Below are positions 10,201-17,545 of a stretch of DNA of 64,000 nt, in pieces. Numbering within the stretch: the stretch's first letter is position 1; each line of letters starts with the position of its first letter. The stretch covers positions 1-64,000 of the forward strand of contig NZ_FNHE01000007.1 in the NCBI RefSeq assembly GCF_900103785.1. The letters run 5' to 3'. The notes beneath the pieces were generated by a model. That model had not been told where the DNA came from and searched no databases. It saw only the letters and a list, made by a program, of their open reading frames with translations. The stretch comes from Geodermatophilus siccatus. Its GTDB lineage: Bacteria > Actinomycetota > Actinomycetes > Mycobacteriales > Geodermatophilaceae. The position numbers were made by a program, and so were the translations under genes.

Positions 10201-10860
10201 GCCCAGCTCGCCGGCGATCTGCATCAGCTGCGGGCGGGTCTTCTTCTCGATGGCCAGCCCGTGGTCCATCAGCTCGGCGTAGAAGTTCTCCCGCCCGAAG
10301 ATGTCCTGGAAGTCGGCGGCGGCCTGGCGGGCGCGGTCGTACTTGCCGGCGCGCAGCCACATGTTCACCTCGCCCGACGGGCAGCCGGTGGTGGCGATGA
10401 GGCCCGTGCCGTACTGCTCGAGCAGGTCGCGGTCGAAGCGCGGCTTGCGGTACTGCCCCTCGAGGCTGGCCATCGAGGAGATGCGGAAGAGGTTGTGCAT
10501 GCCCTCGGTGGTGCGCGCCAGCAGCGTCATGTGCGTGTAGGCGGCCTTGCCGCGCGAGGAGCCGCCCTCGCCGTCCTCGTCGATGAGGTTGTCGCCGAAG
10601 TCGAACGGCGCGCGGTCGAAGCGCGAGCCGGGCGTGTAGTAGCCCTCCATGCCGATGATCGGCTTCACGCCGGCGGCCTTGGCCTGCTTGTAGAAGTCGT
10701 AGGCGCCGAAGACGTTGCCGTGGTCGGTCATCGCCAGCGCGGGCATCCCCTGCTCGGCGGCGGCCTTGGTGACCTCCGGGAGCTTGGCTGCGCCGTCGAG
10801 CATCGAGTACTCGGTGTGTACGTGCAGGTGCACGAACGAGTCGGACGACGGGGTGCTCAC
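7300..10860 (-). CDS. dnaE: DNA polymerase III alpha subunit DnaE1
   Basis: 1186 residues, the replicative polymerase. The N-terminal PHP domain opens FVHLHVHTEYSMLDGA, followed by MPALAMTDHGNVFG. The palm carries GPGRGSAAGSL and the catalytic aspartates in MPDVDIDFDDRRR (about residue 420). Next come KMDFLGLRNLTVIDD and the finger motif FNKAHSAAYGLVSYWTAYLK. The C-terminal OB fold begins near ANVTIAGILTSV and ends in a short tail. GTG 10858-10860 is preceded by GTGAGGAGC. Length and motifs are normal for DnaE1 and there is no intein. This is distinct from the error-prone DnaE2 encoded at 56533-60339. Confidence 0.98.
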   Translation of the reverse strand: MSTPSSDSFVHLHVHTEYSMLDGAAKLPEVTKAAAEQGMPALAMTDHGNVFGAYDFYKQAKAAGVKPIIGMEGYYTPGSRFDRAPFDFGDNLIDEDGEGGSSRGKAAYTHMTLLARTTEGMHNLFRISSMASLEGQYRKPRFDRDLLEQYGTGLIATTGCPSGEVNMWLRAGKYDRARQAAADFQDIFGRENFYAELMDHGLAIEKKTRPQLMQIAGELGIPLLATNDLHYTHKEDAEAHDALLCIQTGSRLNETNRFKFNGDGYYLKSAAEMRALFPDELASACDNTLLVAEQCEVGFTEGADLMPRFPLPPGEDETSWFVKEVERGLHKRWPNGIPDHVRKQADYEVGIITQMGFPGYFLVVADFINWAKDNGIRVGPGRGSAAGSLAAYAMGITDLDPLAHGLIFERFLNPERVSMPDVDIDFDDRRRGEVIQYVSQKYGEERVSQIVTYGTIKAKAAIKDAARVLDRPFSVGDELTKLMPPAVMGKDIPLSGIFDPAHPRYKEAAEFRARYESDPGAAEVVDQARKLEGLKRQWGVHAAGVIIGRYPLIDSIPIMRREADGAIITQFDYPTCETLGLLKMDFLGLRNLTVIDDALRNIVANGKEPIDLDEISKDLTDPATYALLSRGDTLGVFQFDGGPMRSLLRLMRPDNFEDISAVGALYRPGPMGANSHTNYALRKNGQQEITPIHPELAEPLEDILGTTYGLIVYQEQVMAIAQKVAGYSLGKADLLRRAMGKKKKSVLDAEFVGFEAGMKERGYSDAAIKTLWDILVPFADYAFNKAHSAAYGLVSYWTAYLKANYPAEYMAGLLTSVGDDKDRRPIYLAECRRMGIKVLPPDVNESSWDFTAVGTDIRFGLASVRNVGHNVVDSIRRAREEKGAFKDFADFMRKIDTVACNKKVIESLAKAGAFDSLGHSRQGIVAVHAQAVDSAMALKRKEAEGQFDLFGSFGDEGGDDPFSGALDIAVPTADWSKSERLVFERDMLGLYVSDHPLHGVEHVLAANADTPIAEINAGGVEDGANVTIAGILTSVAPRTNKQGAPWAIATLEDLESGIEVLFFPKTWAEVSEKVVRDQIVVVKGRISRRDDQPSLFGSEVTIPELTEGARGPVLVSMAAARCTPPVVERLREVLGSHPGTTEVHLKLLNGGRETVLRLDQGLRVRPSTALMGDIKALLGPTSVALL

Positions 10861-11044
10861 GGGCGTTGGTGCTCCTCACGGGTCGTGCGTGCCCGGCCGT
10901 CGGGGATCCGGCGGGCGACCGGCGGGGAAGACCGGCGGTGCTGTGGTCCGGGGTGCGGGCCGGGGGGTGACCCGATCCTCGCACCACGGAGGTCTACTCC
11001 GGGGGACCGACAGGAAGGTGTCTCGCCACAGGCGGACCGATCGG

Positions 11045-11470
11045 TCACACCAGCGGACGCCGCATCGTGACGTGGGCGATGCCCGCCTCCTCGTACACGC
11101 CCCCGACGGCGGTGTAGCCGGCCCGTTCGTAGAAGCCCCGGGCCGGCAGCTGGGCGTGCAGCTCCACCTCCGTCAGGCCCAGCGCGACGGCCTGCCGGTG
11201 CAGCTCGGCGAGGACGGCGGCGCCGTACCCGCGCCCGCGGGCCGCGGCGTCGACCGCCATCCGGCCGATCACCGCGCGCCCGTCGCGGACCAGCAGCCGC
11301 CCGGTGGCCACCACGCGCCCCGCGTCGTCCTCGGCCAGGGCGTGCACCGCGGTGGCGTCGTGCGCGTCCTGCTCGATCTCGGCGGGCACGCCCTGCTCCT
11401 CGACGAAGACGCGGGTGCGCAGGGCGGCCACCTGCGGCCAGTCCGCGGCCGTGGCCCGCCGGGCGCTCAC
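11045..11470 (-). CDS. GNAT family N-acetyltransferase (ElaA-like)
   Basis: 141 residues. The protein begins SARRATAADWPQVAALR and carries VFVEEQGVP, typical of ElaA-type acetyltransferases. The acetyl-CoA loop is in MAVDAAARGRGYGAAVL, with GFYERAGYTAVG near the C-terminus. It should transfer an acetyl group from acetyl-CoA to an amine; the substrate is unknown. The GTG start (11468-11470) overlaps the stop of the upstream CPBP gene as GTGA, so the two are translationally coupled. Confidence 0.88.
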   Translation of the reverse strand: MSARRATAADWPQVAALRTRVFVEEQGVPAEIEQDAHDATAVHALAEDDAGRVVATGRLLVRDGRAVIGRMAVDAAARGRGYGAAVLAELHRQAVALGLTEVELHAQLPARGFYERAGYTAVGGVYEEAGIAHVTMRRPLV

Positions 11471-12258
11471 GTCGGCCGCCGGACGACGTCGGGCAGCGCG
11501 GACGTGGGCACGAGCAGGAAGCGCAGGTCGATCAGCGCGTGCAGGACGACGGGCAGCAGCAGCGACCCGGTGCCCAGGTAGAGGCCGGCCATGACCCCGC
11601 CCAGGACGCCGGTGGTCACGATGCCCGCCACCCCCTGGTAGGCGTGCGCCAGCCCGAACGCCAGCGCGCCGATCGCGACCAGCGCCGGCGTCGGCAGACC
11701 GCCGCCGACCGCGGCGACCACGGCGAGCAGGAACCCGCGGTAGAGCCACTCCTCGCAGACGCCGGCGGTGACCCCGACCAGCGTGAACAGCCGCCGCTCC
11801 GCCGTCGTCCGGGGCAGCAGCGCCAGGGTGGCGTGGACGGCCGGCTCGGCGTGCCGCCCCTCCCCCGGCCGGCGTACCTCTGCCGCCCGCGCGAGCCCGC
11901 CGGAGCGCAGCGCCCGCGTCGAGACGACGACGAAGCCGAGGACCAGCACGGTGGCGGCGAGGGCGACGGGGCCCGGCCACGACCGCGGCCAGCGCAGTCC
12001 CACGGCCGCGGCGTCCACCCCGGGCGCGGACAGCCACACGACGAGGGCGAGCGCCGCCAGCCCCCACTCGAGCACCAGCAGCCGGCCGTAGAAGGCCCGC
12101 CGGGCGCCGTCCTCGGTGCGCAGCCGGCCCTCGAACCGCCGGTGCAGCACGTGGCCGACGAGCGGCTCGCCGACCACCAGGTAGCCCGCGACGGCGACCG
12201 CGGACAGCGCGGCGGGGCCCCAGTCGGCCAGCGAGCCCGGCAGCCCGACCGTGGTCAC
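11467..12258 (-). CDS. CPBP family intramembrane metalloprotease
   Basis: 263 residues with about seven to eight hydrophobic helices. The catalytic motifs of the CAAX-protease/bacteriocin-processing (Abi) family are intact: EEWLYRG at 169-175 (E169, E170, R174), FGLAHAYQG with H205, and H240 in VVLHALIDLRF. It should be a glutamate-type membrane protease; its substrate is unknown. The GTG at 12256-12258 begins VTTVGLPGSLADW. A nine-codon reading frame (12255-12284) lies between the rluD stop and this start and overlaps this start by GTGA. Confidence 0.85.
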   Translation of the reverse strand: MTTVGLPGSLADWGPAALSAVAVAGYLVVGEPLVGHVLHRRFEGRLRTEDGARRAFYGRLLVLEWGLAALALVVWLSAPGVDAAAVGLRWPRSWPGPVALAATVLVLGFVVVSTRALRSGGLARAAEVRRPGEGRHAEPAVHATLALLPRTTAERRLFTLVGVTAGVCEEWLYRGFLLAVVAAVGGGLPTPALVAIGALAFGLAHAYQGVAGIVTTGVLGGVMAGLYLGTGSLLLPVVLHALIDLRFLLVPTSALPDVVRRPT

Positions 12259-12289
12259 GGTCGAGCTCGCAGGCTCGCTCGCACCGGCG

Positions 12290-13237
12290 TCAGGACTCGG
12301 CGCGCAGGATGTCGAGCGCGCCGGCCAGGTCGGACGGGAAGGGGCTGGTGAACTCCATCCAGCGACCGTCGGCCGGGTGCGGGATGCCCAGCCGCGCGGC
12401 GTGCAGCCACTGCCGGGACACGCCCAGCCGGGCGGCCAGCGTCGGGTCGGCCCCGTACATCGCGTCACCGACGCAGGGGTGGCGCAGCGCCGAGAAGTGC
12501 ACCCGGATCTGGTGGGTGCGGCCGGTCTCCAGCCGGATGTCGACCAGACTGGCGGCCGGGAAGGCCTCGACCACCTCGTAGTGGGTCACCGACGGGCGCC
12601 CGCCCTGGACGACGGCGAACTTCCAGTCGTGCCTGGGGTGCCGGTCGATCGGGGCGTCGATGGTGCCGCGCGAGGGGTCCGGGTGGCCCTGGACGAGAGC
12701 GGCGTAGCCCTTCTCGACGGTGCGCTGCTTGAACGCGGCCTTGAGCGCGGTGTAGGCCCGCTCGCTCTTCGCCACGACCATCAGCCCCGTCGTCCCGGCG
12801 TCGAGCCGGTGGACGACGCCCTGCCGCTCCGCGGCACCCGAGGTGGAGATGCGGTACCCGGCGGCGGCCAGTCCGCCGACGACGGTGGGCCCCTCCCAGC
12901 CGGGACTGGGGTGCGCGGCGACGCCGACCGGCTTGTCGACCACCACGATGTCGTCGTCGTCGTGGACGACGGTCAGCCCGGCGACCGGCTCGGGCGGGGC
13001 CGGCTCGCCCGGCGGCGGGGGCAGCTCGACCTCCAGCCAGCTGCCGCCGCTGACCCGGTCGCCCTTGTCGCGGACCCGCCCGTCGAGGACGACCGCACCC
13101 GCGTCGGCGAGGTCGGCGGCCGCGCCGCGGGAGAGGCCGAACAGCCGGGACAGCGCCTGGTCGACGCGCTGGCCCTCGAGCCCGTCGGGCACCGGGAGCG
13201 CTCGGTGCTGGCCCGCGGGGTTCGTCACGGGGTCCAT
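12290..13237 (-). CDS. RluA/RluD family pseudouridine synthase
   Basis: 315 residues. An S4 RNA-binding domain occupies about 20-75 ([15 protein letters not shown]). The catalytic domain holds [11 protein letters not shown], the catalytic Asp146 in [13 protein letters not shown], and the RluD-type motifs [11 protein letters not shown] and [10 protein letters not shown]. The enzyme isomerises uridines in 23S rRNA. Its place next to lspA (lspA then rluD) is common to many bacteria. The start is ATG 13235-13237; no clear Shine-Dalgarno sequence precedes it. Confidence 0.95.
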   Translation of the reverse strand: MDPVTNPAGQHRALPVPDGLEGQRVDQALSRLFGLSRGAAADLADAGAVVLDGRVRDKGDRVSGGSWLEVELPPPPGEPAPPEPVAGLTVVHDDDDIVVVDKPVGVAAHPSPGWEGPTVVGGLAAAGYRISTSGAAERQGVVHRLDAGTTGLMVVAKSERAYTALKAAFKQRTVEKGYAALVQGHPDPSRGTIDAPIDRHPRHDWKFAVVQGGRPSVTHYEVVEAFPAASLVDIRLETGRTHQIRVHFSALRHPCVGDAMYGADPTLAARLGVSRQWLHAARLGIPHPADGRWMEFTSPFPSDLAGALDILRAES

Positions 13238-13283
13238 TCTGACCGTCGCGGCCGGAGGGCCGGTGCAGCACCGCCCGGGCGTG

Positions 13284-13360
13284 GTGAGGTGCTGGAACGG
13301 CCCCGCGTCAGGAGCCCTCCGACGGAGCCTGCGAGGCGCGGGGAGGAGGGTGGTCCTCCT
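13284..13360 (-). terminator. Family I terminator-like palindrome (copy 2), after lspA
   Basis: It ends directly at the lspA stop codon. It contains the conserved loop GAGCCTGCGAG within GGAGCCTGCGAGGCGCGGGG. The distal box GTGAGGTGCTGGAACGGCC (13284-13302) is also found near 33048 and 37304. Confidence 0.65.
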
Positions 13361-14017
13361 TCAGTCGCGCGGCGCGGCGTCGTCCCCGGTGTCCCCACCG
13401 CTGCTGCGGGTGCCGTCGAACTCGATGCCGCGCAGCGCGAGGACCACGCCCAGCACACCCCCGCAGACGATCGCGGAGTCGGCGACGTTGAACACGGGGT
13501 AGACCTCGCCGTCGGGCGCGAACACCGAGATGAAGTCGACGACCCCGCCGCGCAGGAAGCCCGGCTCGCGGAAGACGCGGTCGACGAGGTTGCCGACCGC
13601 CCCGCCCAGCACCAGGCCGAGCGCGACGGCCCAGCCGGTGGAGAACAGCCGGCGCGCCGTGCGCACGATCACCACCGCGACGGCGACCGCGATGAGCGTG
13701 AAGACGACGGTGAAGCCCTCGGCGAAGGAGAACGCAGCGCCGGTGTTGCGGGTGTGCGTGAGGTACAGCGCACCGCCGAGCAGCCGGATGTCGGCCCCGC
13801 GCTCGATCGTGGCGACGACGAGCAGCTTGGTGACCAGGTCCAGGGCGAGCACCGCCAGTGCGAGCACGAGCAGCAGCCGGGTGCGGGGACGCCGTCCGGG
13901 GGTGCCGGTCGCCGCGACGGCGCCGTCCCGGGGGTCGCTCGGATCGGACAGGAGGGCTCCTCGGTCGATGGCCTGGCGGGGCCGGCGCGGCCGGTGGGCG
14001 CCGTCCCGACCGACCAT
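13361..14017 (-). CDS. lspA: Lipoprotein signal peptidase LspA
   Basis: 218 residues from ATG 14017. This aspartyl membrane protease cleaves prolipoprotein signal peptides after lipidation. The core is complete: LDLVTKLLV, LYLTHTRNTGAAFSF, GGAVGNLVDRVF with the first catalytic Asp, VVDFISVF, and FNVADSAIVCGGVL with the second. Four membrane helices are visible. The start is uncertain. The ATG sits inside a TATGGT -10-like hexamer, whereas a CTG at 13949-13951 has GAGGAG five bases upstream and would give an N-terminus SDPSDPRDGAV (196 residues, close to the usual size). Confidence 0.93.
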   Translation of the reverse strand: MVGRDGAHRPRRPRQAIDRGALLSDPSDPRDGAVAATGTPGRRPRTRLLLVLALAVLALDLVTKLLVVATIERGADIRLLGGALYLTHTRNTGAAFSFAEGFTVVFTLIAVAVAVVIVRTARRLFSTGWAVALGLVLGGAVGNLVDRVFREPGFLRGGVVDFISVFAPDGEVYPVFNVADSAIVCGGVLGVVLALRGIEFDGTRSSGGDTGDDAAPRD

Positions 14018-14190
14018 AGCCGCGGGGGTCGAGCCGCCCTGCCGCGCACCCCGCCGCGCCGCAACTCGGAGGCGGTGTGGTCCATCTCATGACGGTGTGC
14101 GACACATCTCACCACGTGGAGTGACACGTTGAGGAGCGAGCTGGCCGATGTTGGGAGAGCTGCATTTCTCCCCGAGCAGGGAAGGCCCCC

Positions 14191-15684
14191 GTGTCCACCG
14201 ATCTCGCCCCGGCCACCGACCCCGACGTAGTGCTCGTGGGCGGTGGCGTCATGAGCGCGACCCTCGCGTCGCTGCTCGGCATCGTCGCCCCGGACTGGAG
14301 CGTCACCGTCTTCGAGTCCGGACCGGCGGTCGCCGGCGAGAGCTCCGGCCCCTGGAACAACGCGGGCACCGGACACGCGGCGCTGTGCGAGCTGAACTAC
14401 ACGCCCGCGGGCAAGGACGGCTCGGTCGACGTCTCCAAGGCCGTGACGATCAACGAGCAGTTCCAGGTCTCGCGGCAGTTCTGGTCGCACCTGGTCCGCT
14501 CGGGGCTGACCGGCGCGCCCAAGGACTTCATCACCCCCGTCCCGCACGTCAGCTTCGTGACCGGCGAGGCCGGCCGCGCCTACATGCGCACGCGCCACGG
14601 GGCGATGTCCGCGCAGCCGGTGTTCGAGGGCCTGGAGTACACCGACGACCCCGGCGTCATGGCCGAGTGGCTGCCGCTGATGATGGCCGGGCGCCCCGCC
14701 GACCAGGTGGTCGCCGCGACCCGCTCGGCCGCGGGCACCGACGTCGACTTCGGGTCGCTGACCCGGCTGCTGTTCGGCGCCGCCGAGGAGCGCGGTGTGC
14801 ACGTGCACGTCAACCAGCGGGTCACCGACGTCGAGCGGCGGGACGACGGCCGATGGACCGTGACCGTGCGCGACACCGTCAGCGGTGAGGAGCGCACCGT
14901 CCGCACCCGGTTCCTGTTCGTCGGGGCCGGCGGTGGCGCGCTGCCGCTGCTGCAGAGGGCCGCCATCCCCGAGATCCGCGGCTTCGGCGGGTTCCCGGTC
15001 AGCGGCATGTTCCTGCGGACCCGCTCCCCCGAGCTGGTCGCGGCGCACCAGGCGAAGGCCTACGGCCAGGCCGCCGTCGGTGCCCCACCCATGTCGGTGC
15101 CGCACCTGGACCTGCGCCTCATCGACGGCGACCACTCGCTGCTGTTCGGGCCCTACGCCGGCTTCTCCCCGAAGTTCCTCAAGGCCGGTTCGGTGTTCGA
15201 CCTGCCGCTGAGCGTCAAGCCGAACAACCTGAGCTCGATGCTGGGCGTCGCCCGCACCGAGCTGGCGCTGACCCGTTACCTGGTCGGCGAGCTGCTCCAG
15301 ACCCGCAGCGCCCGGCACGAGACGCTCACCGCCTTCGTGCCGTCGGCCCAGCAGGAGGACTGGGACATGATCACCGCCGGCCAGCGGGTGCAGGTCATCA
15401 AGCGCGACCCCGCGACCGGCCGCGGCGTCCTGCAGTTCGGCACCGAGCTCGTCGTCGGCGGCGAGGGGACCATCGCCGGTCTGCTCGGTGCCTCCCCCGG
15501 CGCCTCGACCGCCGTCTCGGCGATGCTCACCGTGCTGGAGCGCTGCTTCCCCGACCGGATCGCCGCCTGGCGCCCGAAGCTGCAGGAGGCCATCCCCTCC
15601 TACGGCCGCCGGCTCAACGAGGACCCGGCCCTGCTGGCCGAGGTCCGCGCCCAGACGATGCAGACCCTGGAGCTCAACGGCTGA
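14191..15684 (+). CDS. mqo: Malate:quinone oxidoreductase Mqo
   Basis: 497 residues, a peripheral membrane FAD enzyme. It oxidises malate to oxaloacetate in the TCA cycle and passes electrons to the quinone pool. The FAD-binding start is VVLVGGGVMSATLASLL. Family signatures follow: GPWNNAGTGHAALCELNYTP, FITPVPHVSFV and LLFGPYAGFSPKFLK. Near the end GGEGTIAGLLGASPGASTA closes the FAD fold. The GTG start has a purine-rich GGGAAGG upstream. A GGGAGA/TCTCCC hairpin (14153-14158 with 14167-14172) lies in the leader. Confidence 0.96.
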   Translation: MSTDLAPATDPDVVLVGGGVMSATLASLLGIVAPDWSVTVFESGPAVAGESSGPWNNAGTGHAALCELNYTPAGKDGSVDVSKAVTINEQFQVSRQFWSHLVRSGLTGAPKDFITPVPHVSFVTGEAGRAYMRTRHGAMSAQPVFEGLEYTDDPGVMAEWLPLMMAGRPADQVVAATRSAAGTDVDFGSLTRLLFGAAEERGVHVHVNQRVTDVERRDDGRWTVTVRDTVSGEERTVRTRFLFVGAGGGALPLLQRAAIPEIRGFGGFPVSGMFLRTRSPELVAAHQAKAYGQAAVGAPPMSVPHLDLRLIDGDHSLLFGPYAGFSPKFLKAGSVFDLPLSVKPNNLSSMLGVARTELALTRYLVGELLQTRSARHETLTAFVPSAQQEDWDMITAGQRVQVIKRDPATGRGVLQFGTELVVGGEGTIAGLLGASPGASTAVSAMLTVLERCFPDRIAAWRPKLQEAIPSYGRRLNEDPALLAEVRAQTMQTLELNG

Positions 15685-15691
15685 GTGATCG

Positions 15692-15709
15692 GTCGGCCTA
15701 CCGGCCGAC
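15692..15709 (+). terminator. Hairpin after mqo
   Basis: GTCGGCC (15692-15698) pairs with GGCCGAC (15703-15709) around a four-base loop, eight bases after the mqo stop. This is a compact GC hairpin without a U-tract, as is usual in high-GC actinobacteria. Confidence 0.6.
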
Positions 15710-15713
15710 ACCG

Positions 15714-15830
15714 CGGCCAGGTGCCGTCCCCGGCCGCCGTTGAGCCGCTGCCCGTGTCCCGGCCGGGGACCCTCCGGGCCCCGCACCCGGTCCACCCCGG
15801 CCAGGTGCCGTCCCCGGCCGCCGTTGAGCC
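15714..15830. repeat. 33-bp perfect direct repeat
   Basis: Bases 15714-15746 and 15798-15830 are identical (33 of 33), separated by 51 bases. The unit reads CGGCCAGGTGCCGTCCCCGG and continues to TTGAGCC. It fills most of the gap between mqo and the antiporter gene, and no gene is visible there. A local duplication or a pair of binding sites are both possible. Confidence 0.75.
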
Positions 15831-15856
15831 ACCCCGCCCCGTCTCGGGATGCCGGA

Positions 15857-15915
15857 GTGGCCCCCTGCAGGGTCCCGCCGCGAGCCTGCGAGTGGCGGGG
15901 GGCAGGGGTCCTTTC
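15857..15915 (-). terminator. Family I terminator-like palindrome (copy 3), after the antiporter gene
   Basis: It abuts the antiporter stop at 15916. It contains GAGCCTGCGAG in the loop and ends GGGGTCCTTTCTCA, where TCA is the reverse complement of the stop. Confidence 0.6.
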
Positions 15916-17427
15916 TCAGTCGGCCTCGGACGCGGCGCCGGTCTCGCCGCGCCAGGTGGCCAGCCGGCCGGCCCGGCTGACCGCGCGCAGCCGCCGCTCG
16001 GCCTCGGCCCGGGAGCCCCGCGTGGACACCAGCAGCGCCTGGTCGCCGCGCATGAGCCGGGTCGTCGGGCCGGGCACGAACGACCGGCCGTCCCGCACGA
16101 TGAGCACCACCGCCGCGTCCTCCGGCAGTCGCAGCTCCGGCAGGTAGACGCCGTGCAGCCGCGAGCCCTCCGGCACGGTCAGCTGCATCAGCTCCGCGTC
16201 CAGCTCCTCCAGCGGTGCCGCCTCGACCTGCACGTCGCGGGGCGTGACGGGGGTGGCGATCCGCAGGCGCCGCGCGAGCCACGGCAGCGACCAGCCCTGG
16301 ACGATCGTGAAGACGACGACCAGCACGAAGACCGTGTCGAAGACGGTCCTCGCCCCGGGGACCTGCATGGTCAGGGGGATGATGGCCGCGACGATCGGCA
16401 CCGCCCCGCGCAGGCCGGCCCAGGAGATGAACACCTGCTGCGCCCACGGGAACCGGAACCACACCAGGCTGGCCACCACCGACAGCGGCCGGGCGAGCAG
16501 CAGCAGCGCGCCGCCCACCACGAGCGCCGGACCCACGGCGTCGGACAGCCGGCCCGGCGACACGAGGAGACCCAGCAGGACGAACAGGCCGATCTGCGCC
16601 AGCGAGGCCATGCCCTCGGCGAAGCCGATGCTCGCCGCCCGGTGCGGGAGCGCGGCGTTGCCCAGCACCAGTCCGCAGAGATAGACCGCGACGAAGCCGG
16701 AGGTGTGCGCCAGCGACGCCGACGAGTACGCGAGCACGCAGAGCGCCAGCGTCGCCAGCGGGTAGAAGCCGGCCACGGGGAGCGCCACCCGGCGCAGCAG
16801 CGCGGCGCCCCCGAAGCCGATCCCGATCCCGATGACGGCGCCCCCGGCGAGCTCAGCGGCCACCTCCAGGCCGACCAGCCACCACGGCAGCGTCGTCGCC
16901 CCGGTGAGCGACTCGGCCAGCACGGTCACGAGCAGGATGACCGGAGCGTCGTTGAGGCCGCTCTCGGCCTCCAGGGATGCGGCCAGCCGCCGCGGGAGGG
17001 GCAGCCGCCGCAGGGTCGCGAAGACGGCGGCGGCGTCGGTGGAGCTGATGACCGCGGCCAGCAGGAGGGCGAAGCCCCAGTCGTAGCCGAGGACCAGGAC
17101 GCCGACGGCCGCGGTCACCACCACGCTGACCGCGACGCCGACCGTGGACAGCGAGACCCCGGGCCCGATCGCCCGACGGACGTCGCCCCACCGCGTCGTG
17201 AGACCACCCTCCGCCAGGATGACGACGAGAGCGGCGTACGCCAGCGTGTGGGTGAGGCGGTAGTCCTCGAACTGGACGCCGAGGCCGCTCTCCCCGATGG
17301 CCACCCCGAGGGCCAGGTAGAGCAGCAGGCTGGGCAGTCCCAGCCGATCCGCCAGGCGGAGCGCGACGGCCGCCACGAGGACGACGACCGCGCCCGCGGC
17401 GAGCGCGACGGTGACCGTCGAGTTCAC
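15916..17427 (-). CDS. Potassium/proton antiporter, CPA1 family (NhaP2/CvrA type)
   Basis: 503 residues. About twelve membrane helices fill residues 1-400, with the family motifs YLALGVAIGESGLG, VILAEGGLTTR, AAVISSTDAAAVF, ESGLNDAPVI and SWAGLRGAVPIVAA. The cytoplasmic C-terminus (about 415-490) is a TrkA-C-like ligand-binding domain with VPEGSRLHGVYLPELRLPEDAAVV, in two blocks, and LMRGDQALLV. This layout is that of K+/H+ antiporters with nucleotide or proton gating. GTG 17425-17427 is the start. It is a single-gene unit divergent from ileS. Confidence 0.92.
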   Translation of the reverse strand: MNSTVTVALAAGAVVVLVAAVALRLADRLGLPSLLLYLALGVAIGESGLGVQFEDYRLTHTLAYAALVVILAEGGLTTRWGDVRRAIGPGVSLSTVGVAVSVVVTAAVGVLVLGYDWGFALLLAAVISSTDAAAVFATLRRLPLPRRLAASLEAESGLNDAPVILLVTVLAESLTGATTLPWWLVGLEVAAELAGGAVIGIGIGFGGAALLRRVALPVAGFYPLATLALCVLAYSSASLAHTSGFVAVYLCGLVLGNAALPHRAASIGFAEGMASLAQIGLFVLLGLLVSPGRLSDAVGPALVVGGALLLLARPLSVVASLVWFRFPWAQQVFISWAGLRGAVPIVAAIIPLTMQVPGARTVFDTVFVLVVVFTIVQGWSLPWLARRLRIATPVTPRDVQVEAAPLEELDAELMQLTVPEGSRLHGVYLPELRLPEDAAVVLIVRDGRSFVPGPTTRLMRGDQALLVSTRGSRAEAERRLRAVSRAGRLATWRGETGAASEAD

Positions 17428-17533
17428 CGCGTGCCCCTGTCCACCTCCGCAGTCTCCCGTACCCCGAGGCCAGTGCCGTCCGGCGACCCGGCGGCCCGGA
17501 CGGCGGCCGCGGGAACCGGGTCGCGCGGGGTGG

Positions 17534-17539
17534 GAGAAT
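17534..17539 (+). promoter_or_regulatory. -10 element (leaderless) of ileS
   Basis: GAGAAT ends six bases before GTG 17546, and no Shine-Dalgarno sequence precedes the start. The mRNA is probably leaderless, which leaves no room for a T-box leader. Confidence 0.4.
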
Positions 17540-17545
17540 CGCGGC

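Noticed and set aside
7300..10860. Intein in dnaE1
   Set aside because: The polymerase motifs are contiguous and the 1186-residue length is normal.
6289..11070. 1593-codon plus-strand frame across dnaE1
   Set aside because: It is the complement of the dnaE1 reading frame, shows no domain, and dnaE1 is fully supported on the other strand.
17428..17545. T-box riboswitch upstream of ileS
   Set aside because: The gap is only 118 bases, has no T-box core or specifier stem-loop, and the -10 spacing suggests a leaderless mRNA.
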